Origin: Quadrisphaera setariae
GTDB taxonomy: Bacteria > Actinomycetota > Actinomycetes > Actinomycetales > Quadrisphaeraceae
Direction: 5' to 3'
Assembly (NCBI RefSeq): GCF_008041935.1
Contig: NZ_VKAC01000017.1
Span: 25,961-89,960, forward strand
DNA: 64,000 bases
Part shown: positions 1 to 8,919 of the stretch, piece by piece
Layout: each line of letters starts with the position of its first letter
How positions within the stretch are numbered: position 1 is the first letter of the stretch
The notes under the pieces: model-generated
Told to the model about the DNA's origin: nothing
Databases searched by the model: none
The model's input: only the letters and a program-made list of their open reading frames with translations
Position numbers and translations under genes: made by a program

Positions 1-873
1 GACGGCGTCCTTGACCTTCTCGATGACCTTCTCCGGACCCACGGCGTACGGCAGCTCCGTGAAGACGATGCCCTTGCGCCGGGCGGTGATGTCCTCGATG
101 CGCGCCGTCGCGCGGGTGCGGAACGTGCCGCGGCCGGTGGCGTACGCGTCGCGGATGCCCTCCAGGCCCACGATCCGCCCGCCGGACGGCAGGTCGGGTC
201 CGGGCACGAAGCGCATGAGGTCCTCCAGGGTCGCGCCGGGGCGCGCGATGAGGTGCCGCGCGGCCGCCACGACCTCGCCGAGGTTGTGCGGCGGCATGTT
301 GGTCGCCATGCCCACCGCGATGCCCGAGGCGCCGTTGACCAGCAGGTTCGGGATGGCCGACGGCAGCACGGACGGCTGCGTGGAGGAGTTGTCGTACGTG
401 GGGACGAAGTCGACGACGTCCTCGTCGAGGCCGTCCACCATGGCCGTCGCCGACACGGCCATCCGCGCCTCTGTGTAACGGCTCGCCGCCGGACCGTCGT
501 CGAGCGACCCGAAGTTCCCGTGGCCGTCGACGAGGGGCAGGCGCAGGGAGAAGTCCTGCGCCATGCGGACCAGTGCGTCGTAGATCGCCGTGTCGCCGTG
601 GGGGTGCAGCCGGCCCATGACGTCACCGACGACGCGGGCGCTCTTCACGTGGGCGCGGTCGGGCCGCAGGCCCATCTCACCCATCTGGAACAGGATGCGG
701 CGCTGCACCGGCTTGAGGCCGTCGCGGGCGTCAGGCAGTGCGCGGGAGTAGATGACGGAGTAGGCGTACTCCAGGAACGAGGTCCGCATCTCCTCGTCGA
801 CGTCGACGTCGACGACCCTCCCCGTGGGCGGCTGGGTGCCGTCGGAGGAGGTCGGGGTGCTGCGACGTGCCAT
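1..873 (-). CDS. parC: DNA topoisomerase IV subunit A, 5' part (runs off left edge)
   Basis: The visible 291 codons are the N-terminal breakage-reunion domain of a type IIA topoisomerase A subunit, which cuts and passes duplex DNA to decatenate chromosomes with ParE. The start at 873 reads MARRSTPT, with a GGAGG about 8 nt upstream. Seen in order: [20 protein letters not shown] (from about residue 32), the [17 protein letters not shown] segment that holds the quinolone-determining positions (T95 and D99 match E. coli GyrA S83 and D87), and the catalytic tyrosine Y133 in SRYTEARMA. The later [19 protein letters not shown] motif is also intact. GyrA is very similar in this region. I call ParC because the neighbours match the parC locus of Streptomyces and the MARRS-type N-terminus is ParC-like. 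It is divergent from the zinc-ribbon gene at 1053. The C-terminal beta-pinwheel domain lies outside the window. Confidence 0.85.
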   Translation of the reverse strand, partial: MARRSTPTSSDGTQPPTGRVVDVDVDEEMRTSFLEYAYSVIYSRALPDARDGLKPVQRRILFQMGEMGLRPDRAHVKSARVVGDVMGRLHPHGDTAIYDALVRMAQDFSLRLPLVDGHGNFGSLDDGPAASRYTEARMAVSATAMVDGLDEDVVDFVPTYDNSSTQPSVLPSAIPNLLVNGASGIAVGMATNMPPHNLGEVVAAARHLIARPGATLEDLMRFVPGPDLPSGGRIVGLEGIRDAYATGRGTFRTRATARIEDITARRKGIVFTELPYAVGPEKVIEKVKDAV

Positions 874-1052
874 GGGGCCATCCTCCCGCGAGGTGCCGAC
901 AACCCGGGCGGGAGTGGGCGAACCGGGTGCTCACCCGCGGGTGCGGTCCGCGGAACGAGGCGCCCGACCTGCACCGCCCCTCCCCTCGGGGGTCGTCCAC
1001 AACCCCCTGCTGGACGACGACGACGGGGGGCCCGCGCTGCCAGAGTGGTCCT

Positions 1053-3404
1053 GTGAGCGACCAGGTGCAGCACTCCCCGCCGCCCGTGCCCGGGTGTCCC
1101 CGGTGCTCCGCGCCGCTGGTCCCGGGGCGTCCCGCCTGCACCGCGTGCGGCCTGCGCCTGGTCGGCCAGGACGCGGCCGACCTGTGGGAGCTCGACCAGC
1201 AGCTCGCGGTGCTGCAGGAGCGGCGCGCCGGCCTCCTGGCCTCCCTGGCCGGGACGCCCGGCACCGCCCCGACCGCTCCTCCCGTCCCGTCGGCCCCGGT
1301 CGCCGTCCGGGTGGATGCGGACGCGCCTGCCGCCCCCGAGGCGGTGTGGGCGGCGCCCGGCGCCGCCGGCAGCGAGGGGCCGGCGGACCCCTACGGCCGC
1401 CCGGCTGCGGCGCCGCCGACCGACCTCGGGCCCAGGGCACCCCGCCAGCGCCGCCTCGGGGCCCAGCAGCTCCTCCTCGTCACCGGCGTCGCGCTCGTCG
1501 CGGTGGCCGCCATCGCCTTCACCGCCTACGTCTGGGGCGCGATCGGCGCCCTCGGCCAGGCCCTCGTGCTGCTGGCCGTCTGCGCCGGCGCGGCCGCCGC
1601 CTCGCGCGCCACGGCACGACGCGACCTCGGAGCCAGCGCCGAGGCGCTCGCGGTCCTGTCCGTGGTGGTGCTCCTCGTCCTCCTCGGAGCCGCACGCGGC
1701 CTGGACGTGCTCGGGCTCGGCGGCGCCGACGCCGACGCCTACGGCCTCGGCGCCCTCCTCGCGGCCGTCGGCGCGTGCACCGCGGGAGCGCACTGGCTGC
1801 GCCCCGCGGGCCGGCCCCGACGCCCCGTCGCGCCGGCGTGGGCGGCGGTGGTCCTCACCGCCGGCGTCCCCACCGCCCTCACCCTCGCCGTGGACGGCGA
1901 GCTCCTCACCTGGGCCGCCGCGGCGCTCACCCTCGCGGTGCTCTCAGCGCCCGCCTCCCGCCTCCTGTCGGCCCGCGCCCCCGGCCTGGGCGAGGTGGGA
2001 CTGGCCGTCGGAGGGGCGCACCTGGTGGCCGCGGTGCTCGTGCTGCTCGCGGTGGACGTCGGTGCCGACGCCGTCGAGGGCCGGGGGCCCGACGCCTCGC
2101 AGCCCCACCTCGCCGCCCTCGAGCTGGCGCTGCTCGCCCTCGCCGCCGCGTGGACCGCGTCGCGCGCCGGGCGTCCCGTGCCGGGCGCGGAGCCCGCGCC
2201 AGCGACGGGGCCCTCGGCGCTGGCGGGGCGGCCGCAGCTGCGGCGCACCGCCGTCGTCGTCGCCTACGGCGGCGTCATCGGCGCCCTGGTGTCCCTGGCC
2301 TCGGCGGGTGGGGCGTTCGCCCTCCTGCTGCTCGCCCTGGGCACCTCCGCGGTGGCGGCCGCCCTGCTGGCCCTGCGCCCCCAGCTGCTGCCGTGGCCCG
2401 TGGTCGCGGCGGCGCTGGCGCTGGCCGGTGGCTCGCTGCTCAGCGAACCGGTCGTCGGCAGCGCCCAGGACACCTGGTGGAGACCGGCCGCCTGGGGCGC
2501 GCTGGCGCTCGCGGCGCTCCTCGCCGGGGCCCGCCGCCCGACCGCCACCGCGCCCGCCGAGGTCTGGCGCGACCGGGACGCGCTGCCCGTGCCGCGGGCG
2601 GTGTGGGCCGCCTCGGCCTGCCTGGCCGCCCTCGGCGGTGTCCTGGGGGCGCCGTCCCCCCTGTCCGGGCCCGTGCCGGTGGCCCTGGCCCTGGTCCTCG
2701 CCGTCGCCCTGCTGGCGCTGTCCGCAGGGGTGCGGGGCGCTCCGGAGGCCGTGCTCGCCAGCGGGTGGGGCCTGCTGTCGGTGACGGCGCTGCTCATCTC
2801 CGACGGCGGTCCGGTGCACGCGTCGGTCCCGCTCGGCGTCGCCGGCCTGGGGGCGCTGCTGCGGGCGGCCCACCCGCGCCGCACCGCGTGGGTCGTCCCG
2901 GGTGTGGTGCTGCTGTCGGCGGCCTGGTGGAGCGAGGTGGGTGACCTCGCCCCCGAAGACGCCGGTGTGGAGTGGTGGTCGCTGCCGCCGGCCGTCCTCG
3001 CCCTCGCGGTGGGCGTGCTCGTCTGGCAGCGCCACCCCGGCCTCGGCTCGTGGCCGGTGCTGGGCGCGGGTCTCGTCGTCGGCCTGCTGCCCTCCGCGCT
3101 GCTGGCCTCGGTGGGCTCACCGGACCTGCTGGGCCCGGACCCCTGGCGCGCCGCGGTCGTGGCGGTGGTCGCGGCCCTGGTCTGCGCCGCGGGCGTGCGC
3201 TGGTCTCTGCAGGCGCCCGTGGCGGTGGGCGCCGCGGCGGCGCTGCTCGTGGCGGTCGGTCAGGTCGGGCCGTACGCCCTGCAGGCCCCGGTGTGGGTCG
3301 GTCTCTTCGTCGCCGGCGCGGTGGTGCTCGTCCTCGCCGTCCGCATCGAGCAGGCCCGCCGCGACGCCGCCCGCGCCGTCGGCTGGGTGCGCGCCCTGCG
3401 CTGA
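1053..3404 (+). CDS. Zinc-ribbon polytopic membrane protein, function unknown
   Basis: This 783-residue protein starts with a short zinc ribbon (C15-x2-C18 ... C29-x2-C32), then a leucine- and glutamine-rich helix, a disordered Pro/Ala linker to about residue 130, and a very long hydrophobic region with many membrane spans broken by Arg/Pro-rich loops. It ends in a basic cytoplasmic tail (QARRDAARAVGW). No catalytic motif is visible. Similar proteins with an N-terminal ribbon and about 15-20 spans occur next to parC in other actinobacteria and have no known role. GTG at 1053 was chosen because the zinc ribbon begins right after it and a CAGAGT hexamer (1041-1046) ends 6 nt before it, as in the other leaderless starts here. 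The reading frame stays open upstream, but that sequence is promoter-like and not conserved in style. Confidence 0.75.
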   Translation: MSDQVQHSPPPVPGCPRCSAPLVPGRPACTACGLRLVGQDAADLWELDQQLAVLQERRAGLLASLAGTPGTAPTAPPVPSAPVAVRVDADAPAAPEAVWAAPGAAGSEGPADPYGRPAAAPPTDLGPRAPRQRRLGAQQLLLVTGVALVAVAAIAFTAYVWGAIGALGQALVLLAVCAGAAAASRATARRDLGASAEALAVLSVVVLLVLLGAARGLDVLGLGGADADAYGLGALLAAVGACTAGAHWLRPAGRPRRPVAPAWAAVVLTAGVPTALTLAVDGELLTWAAAALTLAVLSAPASRLLSARAPGLGEVGLAVGGAHLVAAVLVLLAVDVGADAVEGRGPDASQPHLAALELALLALAAAWTASRAGRPVPGAEPAPATGPSALAGRPQLRRTAVVVAYGGVIGALVSLASAGGAFALLLLALGTSAVAAALLALRPQLLPWPVVAAALALAGGSLLSEPVVGSAQDTWWRPAAWGALALAALLAGARRPTATAPAEVWRDRDALPVPRAVWAASACLAALGGVLGAPSPLSGPVPVALALVLAVALLALSAGVRGAPEAVLASGWGLLSVTALLISDGGPVHASVPLGVAGLGALLRAAHPRRTAWVVPGVVLLSAAWWSEVGDLAPEDAGVEWWSLPPAVLALAVGVLVWQRHPGLGSWPVLGAGLVVGLLPSALLASVGSPDLLGPDPWRAAVVAVVAALVCAAGVRWSLQAPVAVGAAAALLVAVGQVGPYALQAPVWVGLFVAGAVVLVLAVRIEQARRDAARAVGWVRALR

Positions 3405-3434
3405 CGGCGTGGCTGCGGGCGGGCGCCGCTCGCG

Positions 3435-4103
3435 TCAGGCCCGGCCGGACCCCGGGGACCCGGGGGCCTGTGGGGCGCCCGGCACCCAGGGGCGCCCGTG
3501 GGCGCCGTCGTGGACCACCGCACCCACCGGCGGCCGGCGCCGCGAGCGCGGCGGGTCCGGTGCGGGGTGGCCGAGGACGACGGCCGCCGTCAGCCGCTGC
3601 GGGTCGGGCACGCCGAAGGCCTCGCGCACCCGGGGCCAGCGGCGGGGCGGTACGCCCACCAGGCACCCGCCCAGACCGGCGTCGACGGCGGCCAGCAGCA
3701 CGAGCAGCCCCGAGGCGCCGGCGTCGACGTCCCACCACGGCACGGGCCACGCGGAGGCGTCGGAGGGGTCCGGGCCCAGGTCGGGCCGGGCCCGCTGCTT
3801 GTCCGGGCGGGCGTACCGCTCCACGTAGGCGCTCGGGTCGGACAGGCACACCACCACGGCCGGAGCGGTCATCACGCCGGTCAGCCAGGCGTCGGGGGCG
3901 TCGACGTCGTCGCTGGTCGCCCGCCAGAACCGGTCCCGGTCACCGCTGGTGGTGACCACCAGCAGCGACCTGCCCTGCGAGCCCCCGGCCGTCGGGCCGC
4001 TCACCCCGGCGGCCACCACCGCGTCGAGCACCCGGCGGTCCACCGGCTCGTCGGTGAACCGGCGCACGGCCCTGCGGCGCCGCAGCACCTCGTCCAGCTC
4101 CAC
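3435..4103 (-). CDS. Nitroreductase family protein
   Basis: This 222-residue FMN-dependent nitroreductase-fold enzyme opens with the family signature RRRRAVRRFTDEPVDRRVL (about residues 8-26). Next come GPTAGGSQGRSLLVV (the phosphate and FMN contact region) and, near residues 134-165, GASGLLVLLAAVDAGLGGCLVGVPP, the helix that packs on the flavin. It probably reduces a nitro, quinone or enone substrate with NAD(P)H; the substrate cannot be told. The C-terminal 30 residues are Pro/Arg/Gly-rich and look disordered. The start is GTG at 4103-4101, with CAGGGT (4111-4116 on the minus strand) ending 7 nt upstream, consistent with a leaderless transcript. It is convergent with the gene ending at 3404 and divergent from pat. 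Confidence 0.82.
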   Translation of the reverse strand: MELDEVLRRRRAVRRFTDEPVDRRVLDAVVAAGVSGPTAGGSQGRSLLVVTTSGDRDRFWRATSDDVDAPDAWLTGVMTAPAVVVCLSDPSAYVERYARPDKQRARPDLGPDPSDASAWPVPWWDVDAGASGLLVLLAAVDAGLGGCLVGVPPRRWPRVREAFGVPDPQRLTAAVVLGHPAPDPPRSRRRPPVGAVVHDGAHGRPWVPGAPQAPGSPGSGRA

Positions 4104-4178
4104 GCACCCGACCCTGCCACCCGCCGGGGCGTCCAGCGGGCTCGCACCGGTCGCCCTCCGCGACCGTCGCGCGGCGAC

Positions 4179-4184
4179 TAGCCT
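4179..4184 (+). promoter_or_regulatory. -10 element of leaderless pat transcript
   Basis: The hexamer TAGCCT ends 7 nt before the GTG start at 4192, and no Shine-Dalgarno sequence lies between. That geometry places the transcription start at or next to the GTG. I see no good -35 hexamer. The promoter is inferred from position and sequence only. Confidence 0.55.
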
Positions 4185-4191
4185 TCACACC

Positions 4192-6900
4192 GTGTCACCC
4201 ACCCACCCCGCGTGGACGCGCGCGTGGGAGGCGGACGTCGTCCTGAGGGACGGCGGCGCGGCGCACATCCGGCCGATCCTCCCCGCCGACGCCGACGCGC
4301 TGCAGGCCTTCCACGTGGCGCAGTCGCCGCGCTCGACGTACCTGCGCTTCTTCGCCCCCATGCCGCGGCTGTCCCCCCGTGACCTGGCCCGCTTCACCAC
4401 GGTCGACCACCACGACCGGGTGGCGCTGGTCGTGCTGGTCGGTGAGGCGATCATCGGCGTCGGCAGGTACGACCGGGTCGCGGACGGCGTGGCCGAGGTG
4501 GCCTTCAACGTCTCCGACGCGCACCAGGGCCGCGGCGTCGGCTCGGTGCTGCTGGAGCACCTCGTGGTGGCCGCGCGCGAGCAGGGCCTCACCCGGTTCG
4601 TGGCGGAGGTGCTGCCCGAGAACCGCAAGATGCTCGACGTCTTCGCCGAGGCCGGCTTCGCCACCACCCGCGCCGTCGAGGACGGCGTCGTGATGCTCAC
4701 CGTGGACATCACCCCGACCGACCGCTCGCGCGAGGTCATGGAGGCGCGGGAGCACCGCGCCGAGTCGGAGAGCCTGCGCCGGCTGCTGCACCCCCGCTCG
4801 GTGGTCGTGGTGGGCGCCGGCCGCCGGCCGGGCTCGGTGGGGGGCCGGCTGCTCGCCGACCTCGTCGGCGGCGACTTCGCCGGGGCCGTGCACGTGGTGC
4901 ACCCCGAGGCCGACGTCGTGCGCGGCGTGCCGGCGGTCCGCTCCCTCGCCGACGTCCCCGGGCCGGTGGACCTCGCCGTGGTCGCCGTGCCCGCCGGGTC
5001 CGTCAACGGGGTGGTCGCCGAGCTGGCGCAGCTGGACGTGCGCGGTCTCGTGGTGGTCTCCAGCGGTTTCGCCGAGGTCGACGAGGCGGGGCTGGCCCGC
5101 CAGCGCGAGCTGCTGCGCCTGGCGCGCGTGCACGGGATGCGCCTGGTGGGTCCGACGTCCTTCGGGATCATCAACACCGACCCCGAGGTCCGCCTCAACG
5201 CCTCCCTCGCCCCGGTCGTGCCGCCACCGGGCGGCCTGGGGCTGTTCAGCCAGTCCGGCGCCCTGGGCGTCGCCGTCCTGGACGCCGCGAACCGCCGCGG
5301 TCTGGGCGTGTCCACCTTCGTCTCGGCGGGCAACCGCGCCGACGTCTCCGGCAACGACTGCATGCAGTACTGGCAGGACGACCCCGCCACCACGGTGGTC
5401 GGGCTGTACCTGGAGAGCGTCGGCAACCCCCGCAAGTTCTCCCGCGTCGCGCGGGGCCTGGCCCGCAGCAAGCCCGTCGTCGTCGTGAAGTCCGGCGTCA
5501 GCTCCTTCACCGTGCCGCCGGGGCACGCCGTGCGGGAGACCCGCGCACCCCGCGAGGCCCTGGACGCCATGCTGCGCCAGGCCGGCGTCATCCGCGTGGA
5601 CAACGTCCACCAGCTCTTCGACGTCGCGCAGCTGCTGCAGACCCAGCCGCTCCCGGCGGGGGAGCGGGTGGGCGTGGTGGCCAACTCCGGCGCGCTCGCG
5701 GCGCTGGCGGCGGAGGCGGCCGTCTCCTGGGGCCTGGACGTGGCGGACCCGGTGGTCGTCGCCCCCGAGGCCGACGCCTCCGAGGTGAGGGGCGCGCTGG
5801 AGCGCGTCTTCACCGACCCCGACGTCGACGTGGTGGTCGCCTGCCTCATCCCCCCGGTCGCCGAGGTCGACCAGGAGGTGGTCACGGCCCTGCAGGAGGT
5901 CGCCGCAGCCGCGGGCAAGCCGTGCGCGGCGTGCCTGGTGGCCCTGGTGGGAGGCGGTGCGGAGCCGACCCGCACGCTGCACCCCACCGCCGGGCACGAG
6001 GACGACGACGGCGCCCCCCGGCCGCCGGCGGCGGCGCTGCCCGTCTACACCACCCCCGAGGACGCGGTCCGCTCCCTGGCCGCGGTGGTCCGCTACGCCG
6101 CGTGGCGCCGGCGCGACCCGGGCGCTCGCGTGGCCCCTGCCGGGACCGACGCGCGCGCCGCGCGGGCGCTGGTGGAGTCGCTGCTGGCGGGTCGCACCCC
6201 CGACGACCCGCCGCTGCGGCTGGAGCAGGAGGAGGTCAGCGCCCTGCTGGCCTGCTACGGCGTGCAGCTGTGGCCCGTGGTGACGGTCCGCTCGGCCGAC
6301 GAGGCCGTGCGGGCTGCGGACCGGGTGGGCTGGCCCGTGGTGGTCAAGGCCACCGAGCGCCACCTGCGCCACCCCGGGCTGGGCGGCGTGCGCCTGGACG
6401 TGACCGACGCCCGCGAGCTGCGCGCCCACGTCGAGGCGATGCTCGCCGGGCCCGCCGGCAGCGGCGGTGGCCCGGCCCCCGCCCTGCTCGTGCAGGCCAT
6501 GGCCCCCTCCGGCATCTCCGTGCTGGTGCGGACCCTGGAGGACCCGCTGTTCGGGCCGCTGGTCTCCTTCGGCCTGGCCGGGGACACGACGGTGCTGCTC
6601 GGGGACGTCTCCCACCGCATCCCACCGCTGACCGACGTCGACGTCGTGGACCTGGTCCGCACGCTGCGCGCGGCACCGCGCCTGTTCGGCTACATGGGCA
6701 CCCCGGCCGTGGACGTCGGGGCCCTGGAGGACCTGCTGGCCCGGATCTCGGTGATGGCGGACGACCTGCCCGAGGTGTTCTCCAGCGAGCTCTCCCCGGT
6801 GCAGGTGGCCGAGCGCGGCCTCGCCGTGCTGGGGGCGCAGGTCGAGCTGGCGGTGCCGGTCGGCCGGTCCGACGCCGGCCGGCGGGTGCTGCCGGCCTGA
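4192..6900 (+). CDS. Pat-type protein acyltransferase: GNAT fused to NDP-forming acyl-CoA synthetase-like domains
   Basis: In this 902-residue protein the acetyltransferase domain comes first (about residues 12-185), with the acetyl-CoA loop Q112-G-R-G-V-G117 and a likely catalytic glutamate E102 in AEVAFNV. A CoA-binding Rossmann domain follows (SVVVVGAGRRPGSVG, from about 205), then succinyl-CoA-synthetase-like domains (LFSQSGALGVAVLD) and a C-terminal ATP-grasp domain (from about 670, PVVVKATERHL). Pat proteins acetylate the catalytic lysine of acyl-CoA synthetases and so tune acetate and propionate use. The N-terminal GNAT order is the actinobacterial form; E. coli PatZ has the reverse. 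The SHTG-type segment that carries the phosphohistidine in active NDP-forming synthetases is replaced by PPGHAVRETRAP, so synthetase activity is doubtful. The start follows the leaderless TAGCCT element. Confidence 0.88.
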   Translation: MSPTHPAWTRAWEADVVLRDGGAAHIRPILPADADALQAFHVAQSPRSTYLRFFAPMPRLSPRDLARFTTVDHHDRVALVVLVGEAIIGVGRYDRVADGVAEVAFNVSDAHQGRGVGSVLLEHLVVAAREQGLTRFVAEVLPENRKMLDVFAEAGFATTRAVEDGVVMLTVDITPTDRSREVMEAREHRAESESLRRLLHPRSVVVVGAGRRPGSVGGRLLADLVGGDFAGAVHVVHPEADVVRGVPAVRSLADVPGPVDLAVVAVPAGSVNGVVAELAQLDVRGLVVVSSGFAEVDEAGLARQRELLRLARVHGMRLVGPTSFGIINTDPEVRLNASLAPVVPPPGGLGLFSQSGALGVAVLDAANRRGLGVSTFVSAGNRADVSGNDCMQYWQDDPATTVVGLYLESVGNPRKFSRVARGLARSKPVVVVKSGVSSFTVPPGHAVRETRAPREALDAMLRQAGVIRVDNVHQLFDVAQLLQTQPLPAGERVGVVANSGALAALAAEAAVSWGLDVADPVVVAPEADASEVRGALERVFTDPDVDVVVACLIPPVAEVDQEVVTALQEVAAAAGKPCAACLVALVGGGAEPTRTLHPTAGHEDDDGAPRPPAAALPVYTTPEDAVRSLAAVVRYAAWRRRDPGARVAPAGTDARAARALVESLLAGRTPDDPPLRLEQEEVSALLACYGVQLWPVVTVRSADEAVRAADRVGWPVVVKATERHLRHPGLGGVRLDVTDARELRAHVEAMLAGPAGSGGGPAPALLVQAMAPSGISVLVRTLEDPLFGPLVSFGLAGDTTVLLGDVSHRIPPLTDVDVVDLVRTLRAAPRLFGYMGTPAVDVGALEDLLARISVMADDLPEVFSSELSPVQVAERGLAVLGAQVELAVPVGRSDAGRRVLPA

Positions 6901-6929
6901 CGTCGGACCCCGGTGGGAGGATGGACGGC

Positions 6930-7625
6930 GTGTGGGGTGGTGACGGCGCCGGCAGACGGCGATCAGAGGCGGTCGAGGGCGTCCTGGGGAGCGCGCAGCC
7001 CAGCGCGCCCGCGGCGCCCGCCTGGCGCAGCGAGGGGCCGCGCGAGCCCGAGCGCCTGCCGGACGAGCTCGTCGTCGAGCTGGAGCAGACCGGGTACTAC
7101 CCGCAGCTGCTCGCCGACGTGGTGCTGCAGTCGCTCGCGGGCGAGCCGCTCGTGGACGCCCTCGTGCACCTCGAGACCACGTTCGACGCCGACGCGGTGC
7201 GGCGCCACGTCACGGTGCTCGCCCTGACCGCCACCCGGCTGGTCACGGCCCACGTGGACGACCACGACCCGCCCGAGACCGGCGGGGCCCCGGTGGCCGT
7301 GGCGTCCTCGGAGTCCGTGCCCCTGCACGACGTGCGCTCCGTGGTGGTCGGCCACCGCGTCACGGCGCCCGAGCGCCACCGCCCGGGCGCCGCCCCGCAG
7401 GAGCTGACCCTCACGGTGGCCTGGGGGACGCTGAGCCGCCTCGACGTCGAGCCCGCCACCTGCGGTGACCCCGAGTGCGAGGCCGACCACGGCTACACCG
7501 GCACGATGACCGCCGACGACGTCTCGCTGCGGATCAGCGCCGACGCCGAGGGGGAGGCCGCCGTGCTCGCCGCCCGGCGCTTCGCGCGCAGCCTCACCCG
7601 CGCCACGCGGGCCCCGCGCCCGTGA
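6930..7625 (+). CDS. DUF5998 family protein
   Basis: This 231-residue soluble protein has no recognised catalytic motif. The conserved part begins at RLPDELVVELEQTGYYPQLL (about residue 40) and includes LVDALVHLETTFDADAVRRHVTVLALTATRLV, which resembles a PH-like or beta-rich sensor fold. DUF5998 genes stand almost invariably just before the phosphodiesterase gene that follows here, so the two may act together; this is inference from context. GTG at 6930 was chosen over ATG at 6921 because GGGAGG (6915-6920) is 9 nt from the GTG but abuts the ATG. A GAGGAT hexamer 7 nt upstream also fits the leaderless pattern, so the translation mode is open. The downstream gene starts 11 nt after the stop. 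Confidence 0.75.
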   Translation: MWGGDGAGRRRSEAVEGVLGSAQPSAPAAPAWRSEGPREPERLPDELVVELEQTGYYPQLLADVVLQSLAGEPLVDALVHLETTFDADAVRRHVTVLALTATRLVTAHVDDHDPPETGGAPVAVASSESVPLHDVRSVVVGHRVTAPERHRPGAAPQELTLTVAWGTLSRLDVEPATCGDPECEADHGYTGTMTADDVSLRISADAEGEAAVLAARRFARSLTRATRAPRP

Positions 7626-7635
7626 CGGTCCCGGA

Positions 7636-8877
7636 GTGAGCGCCGGGGGACTGCCGGACCAGGAGGCGCAGGGCGCCCTGGCGGACGTCCTGCCCGCCGT
7701 CGCGGACCTCCTGGGGGCCCCGGTGCGCGAGGAGCCGCCTCCGCTGGCCTCAGCGCTGCGCGAGGCCCACGACGGCGTGCAGCAGGTCTGCGTGCTCCTC
7801 GTCGACGGCCTGGGCGCGCGGCTGCTGGCCTCCCGGGGCGGCCACGCGCCCCGGATGCGCTCCATGACGGCTGCCGCTGGCGCGCCCGGCGCCGCGGTGG
7901 TCGCCGCGGGCTACCCCTCGACCACCGCCACCTCCACCGCCTCGATCGGCACCGGCCTCCACCCGGGCCAGCACGGCGTGCTCGGCTACCAGGTGCGCGA
8001 CCCCGCCACCGGGGTGCTGTTCAACGAGCTCTCCTGGGAGACCGCTCCCGGTGCCGGAGCCCGGGGAGCCGGTGCGGCCGGCGCACCTCCGCCCGACCCC
8101 CGCCGCTGGCAGCCGCACCCCACCGTCTTCGAGCACCTCGCCGCCGCGGGCGCTGCGGTGACCCGGGTGGGACCCGGCTTCTTCGACGGCTCCGGCCTCA
8201 CCGAGGCCACCTCCCGCGGCGGGAGGTTCCGCGCCGCCAGCGCCCTGCCGGCCCGCGTGGAGGCGGGGCTGGGCGCCCTGAGGTCCGCGGCCCGCGACCG
8301 CACCCGCGCGCTGGTCCACGTCTACTGGGGCGACCTCGACAAGGCCGGCCACACCCACGGCTGGTCGTCGCCCCAGTGGTCCGACGAGCTGGAGCGCGTC
8401 GACGCCGCCGTCGCCGACCTCGTGGCCGGGCTGCCGCCGAGCGCGGTGCTGCTGGTCACCGGCGACCACGGCATGGTCGACGTCCCCGACGACGCGCGCT
8501 GGGACGTCGCCGCCGACCCCGAGCTGGCGGCCGGGGTGGAGGTGGTGGCCGGTGAGCCGCGCGCCCCGCAGCTGCACTGCACCCCCGGTGCCGTCCCCGA
8601 CGTGCTGGCCGCCTGGCGCGAGCGGCTCGGGCACGTGCTGGAGGTGGCCAGCCGCGAGGAGGCCGTCGAGGCCGGCTGGTTCGGTCCGCACGGCCTGGAC
8701 GCGGCCGTCCTCGAGCGCGCCGGCGACGTGGTCGCCGCCGCGACGGCGGCGGCGTCCGTGCACGACAGCCGGGTCCAGAGGCCCGAGCTGGCAGGGCTGG
8801 TGGGCATGCACGGCGGTCGCACGCCCGAGGAGGTCCTCGTCCCGCTGCTGGTGGCGGGGAGCCCCCGCCGCCGCTGA
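7636..8877 (+). CDS. Alkaline-phosphatase-superfamily nucleotide pyrophosphatase/phosphodiesterase
   Basis: This 413-residue metalloenzyme is of the type I phosphodiesterase/nucleotide pyrophosphatase family. The first metal aspartate lies in VLLVDGLGARLL (about residue 55), the threonine nucleophile in AGYPSTTATSTASIGTG (about 96-100), then HVYWGDLDKAGHTHG and TGDHGMVDVP supply further zinc ligands. There is no signal peptide, so it should be cytoplasmic, unlike secreted NPPs. The substrate is unknown but likely a phosphodiester or nucleotide. It forms an operon with DUF5998 (10-nt gap). The C-terminus LVGMHGGRTPEEVLVPLL is the usual family ending. Confidence 0.85.
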   Translation: MSAGGLPDQEAQGALADVLPAVADLLGAPVREEPPPLASALREAHDGVQQVCVLLVDGLGARLLASRGGHAPRMRSMTAAAGAPGAAVVAAGYPSTTATSTASIGTGLHPGQHGVLGYQVRDPATGVLFNELSWETAPGAGARGAGAAGAPPPDPRRWQPHPTVFEHLAAAGAAVTRVGPGFFDGSGLTEATSRGGRFRAASALPARVEAGLGALRSAARDRTRALVHVYWGDLDKAGHTHGWSSPQWSDELERVDAAVADLVAGLPPSAVLLVTGDHGMVDVPDDARWDVAADPELAAGVEVVAGEPRAPQLHCTPGAVPDVLAAWRERLGHVLEVASREEAVEAGWFGPHGLDAAVLERAGDVVAAATAAASVHDSRVQRPELAGLVGMHGGRTPEEVLVPLLVAGSPRRR

Positions 8878-8919
8878 ACCCGCCGACCGCGACGACGGAC
8901 CGCCCGGGAAGATGGGGTC

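Noticed and set aside
824..2944. A 706-codon plus-strand frame overlapping the zinc-ribbon membrane protein
   Set aside because: It is Arg/Pro/Gly-rich nonsense in a frame shifted from the gene at 1053, which has a clear zinc ribbon and membrane spans.
4195..6615. An 806-codon minus-strand open frame opposite pat
   Set aside because: It is rich in His, Gly, Asp and Val repeats typical of antisense frames, while the plus strand holds intact GNAT and ATP-grasp motifs.
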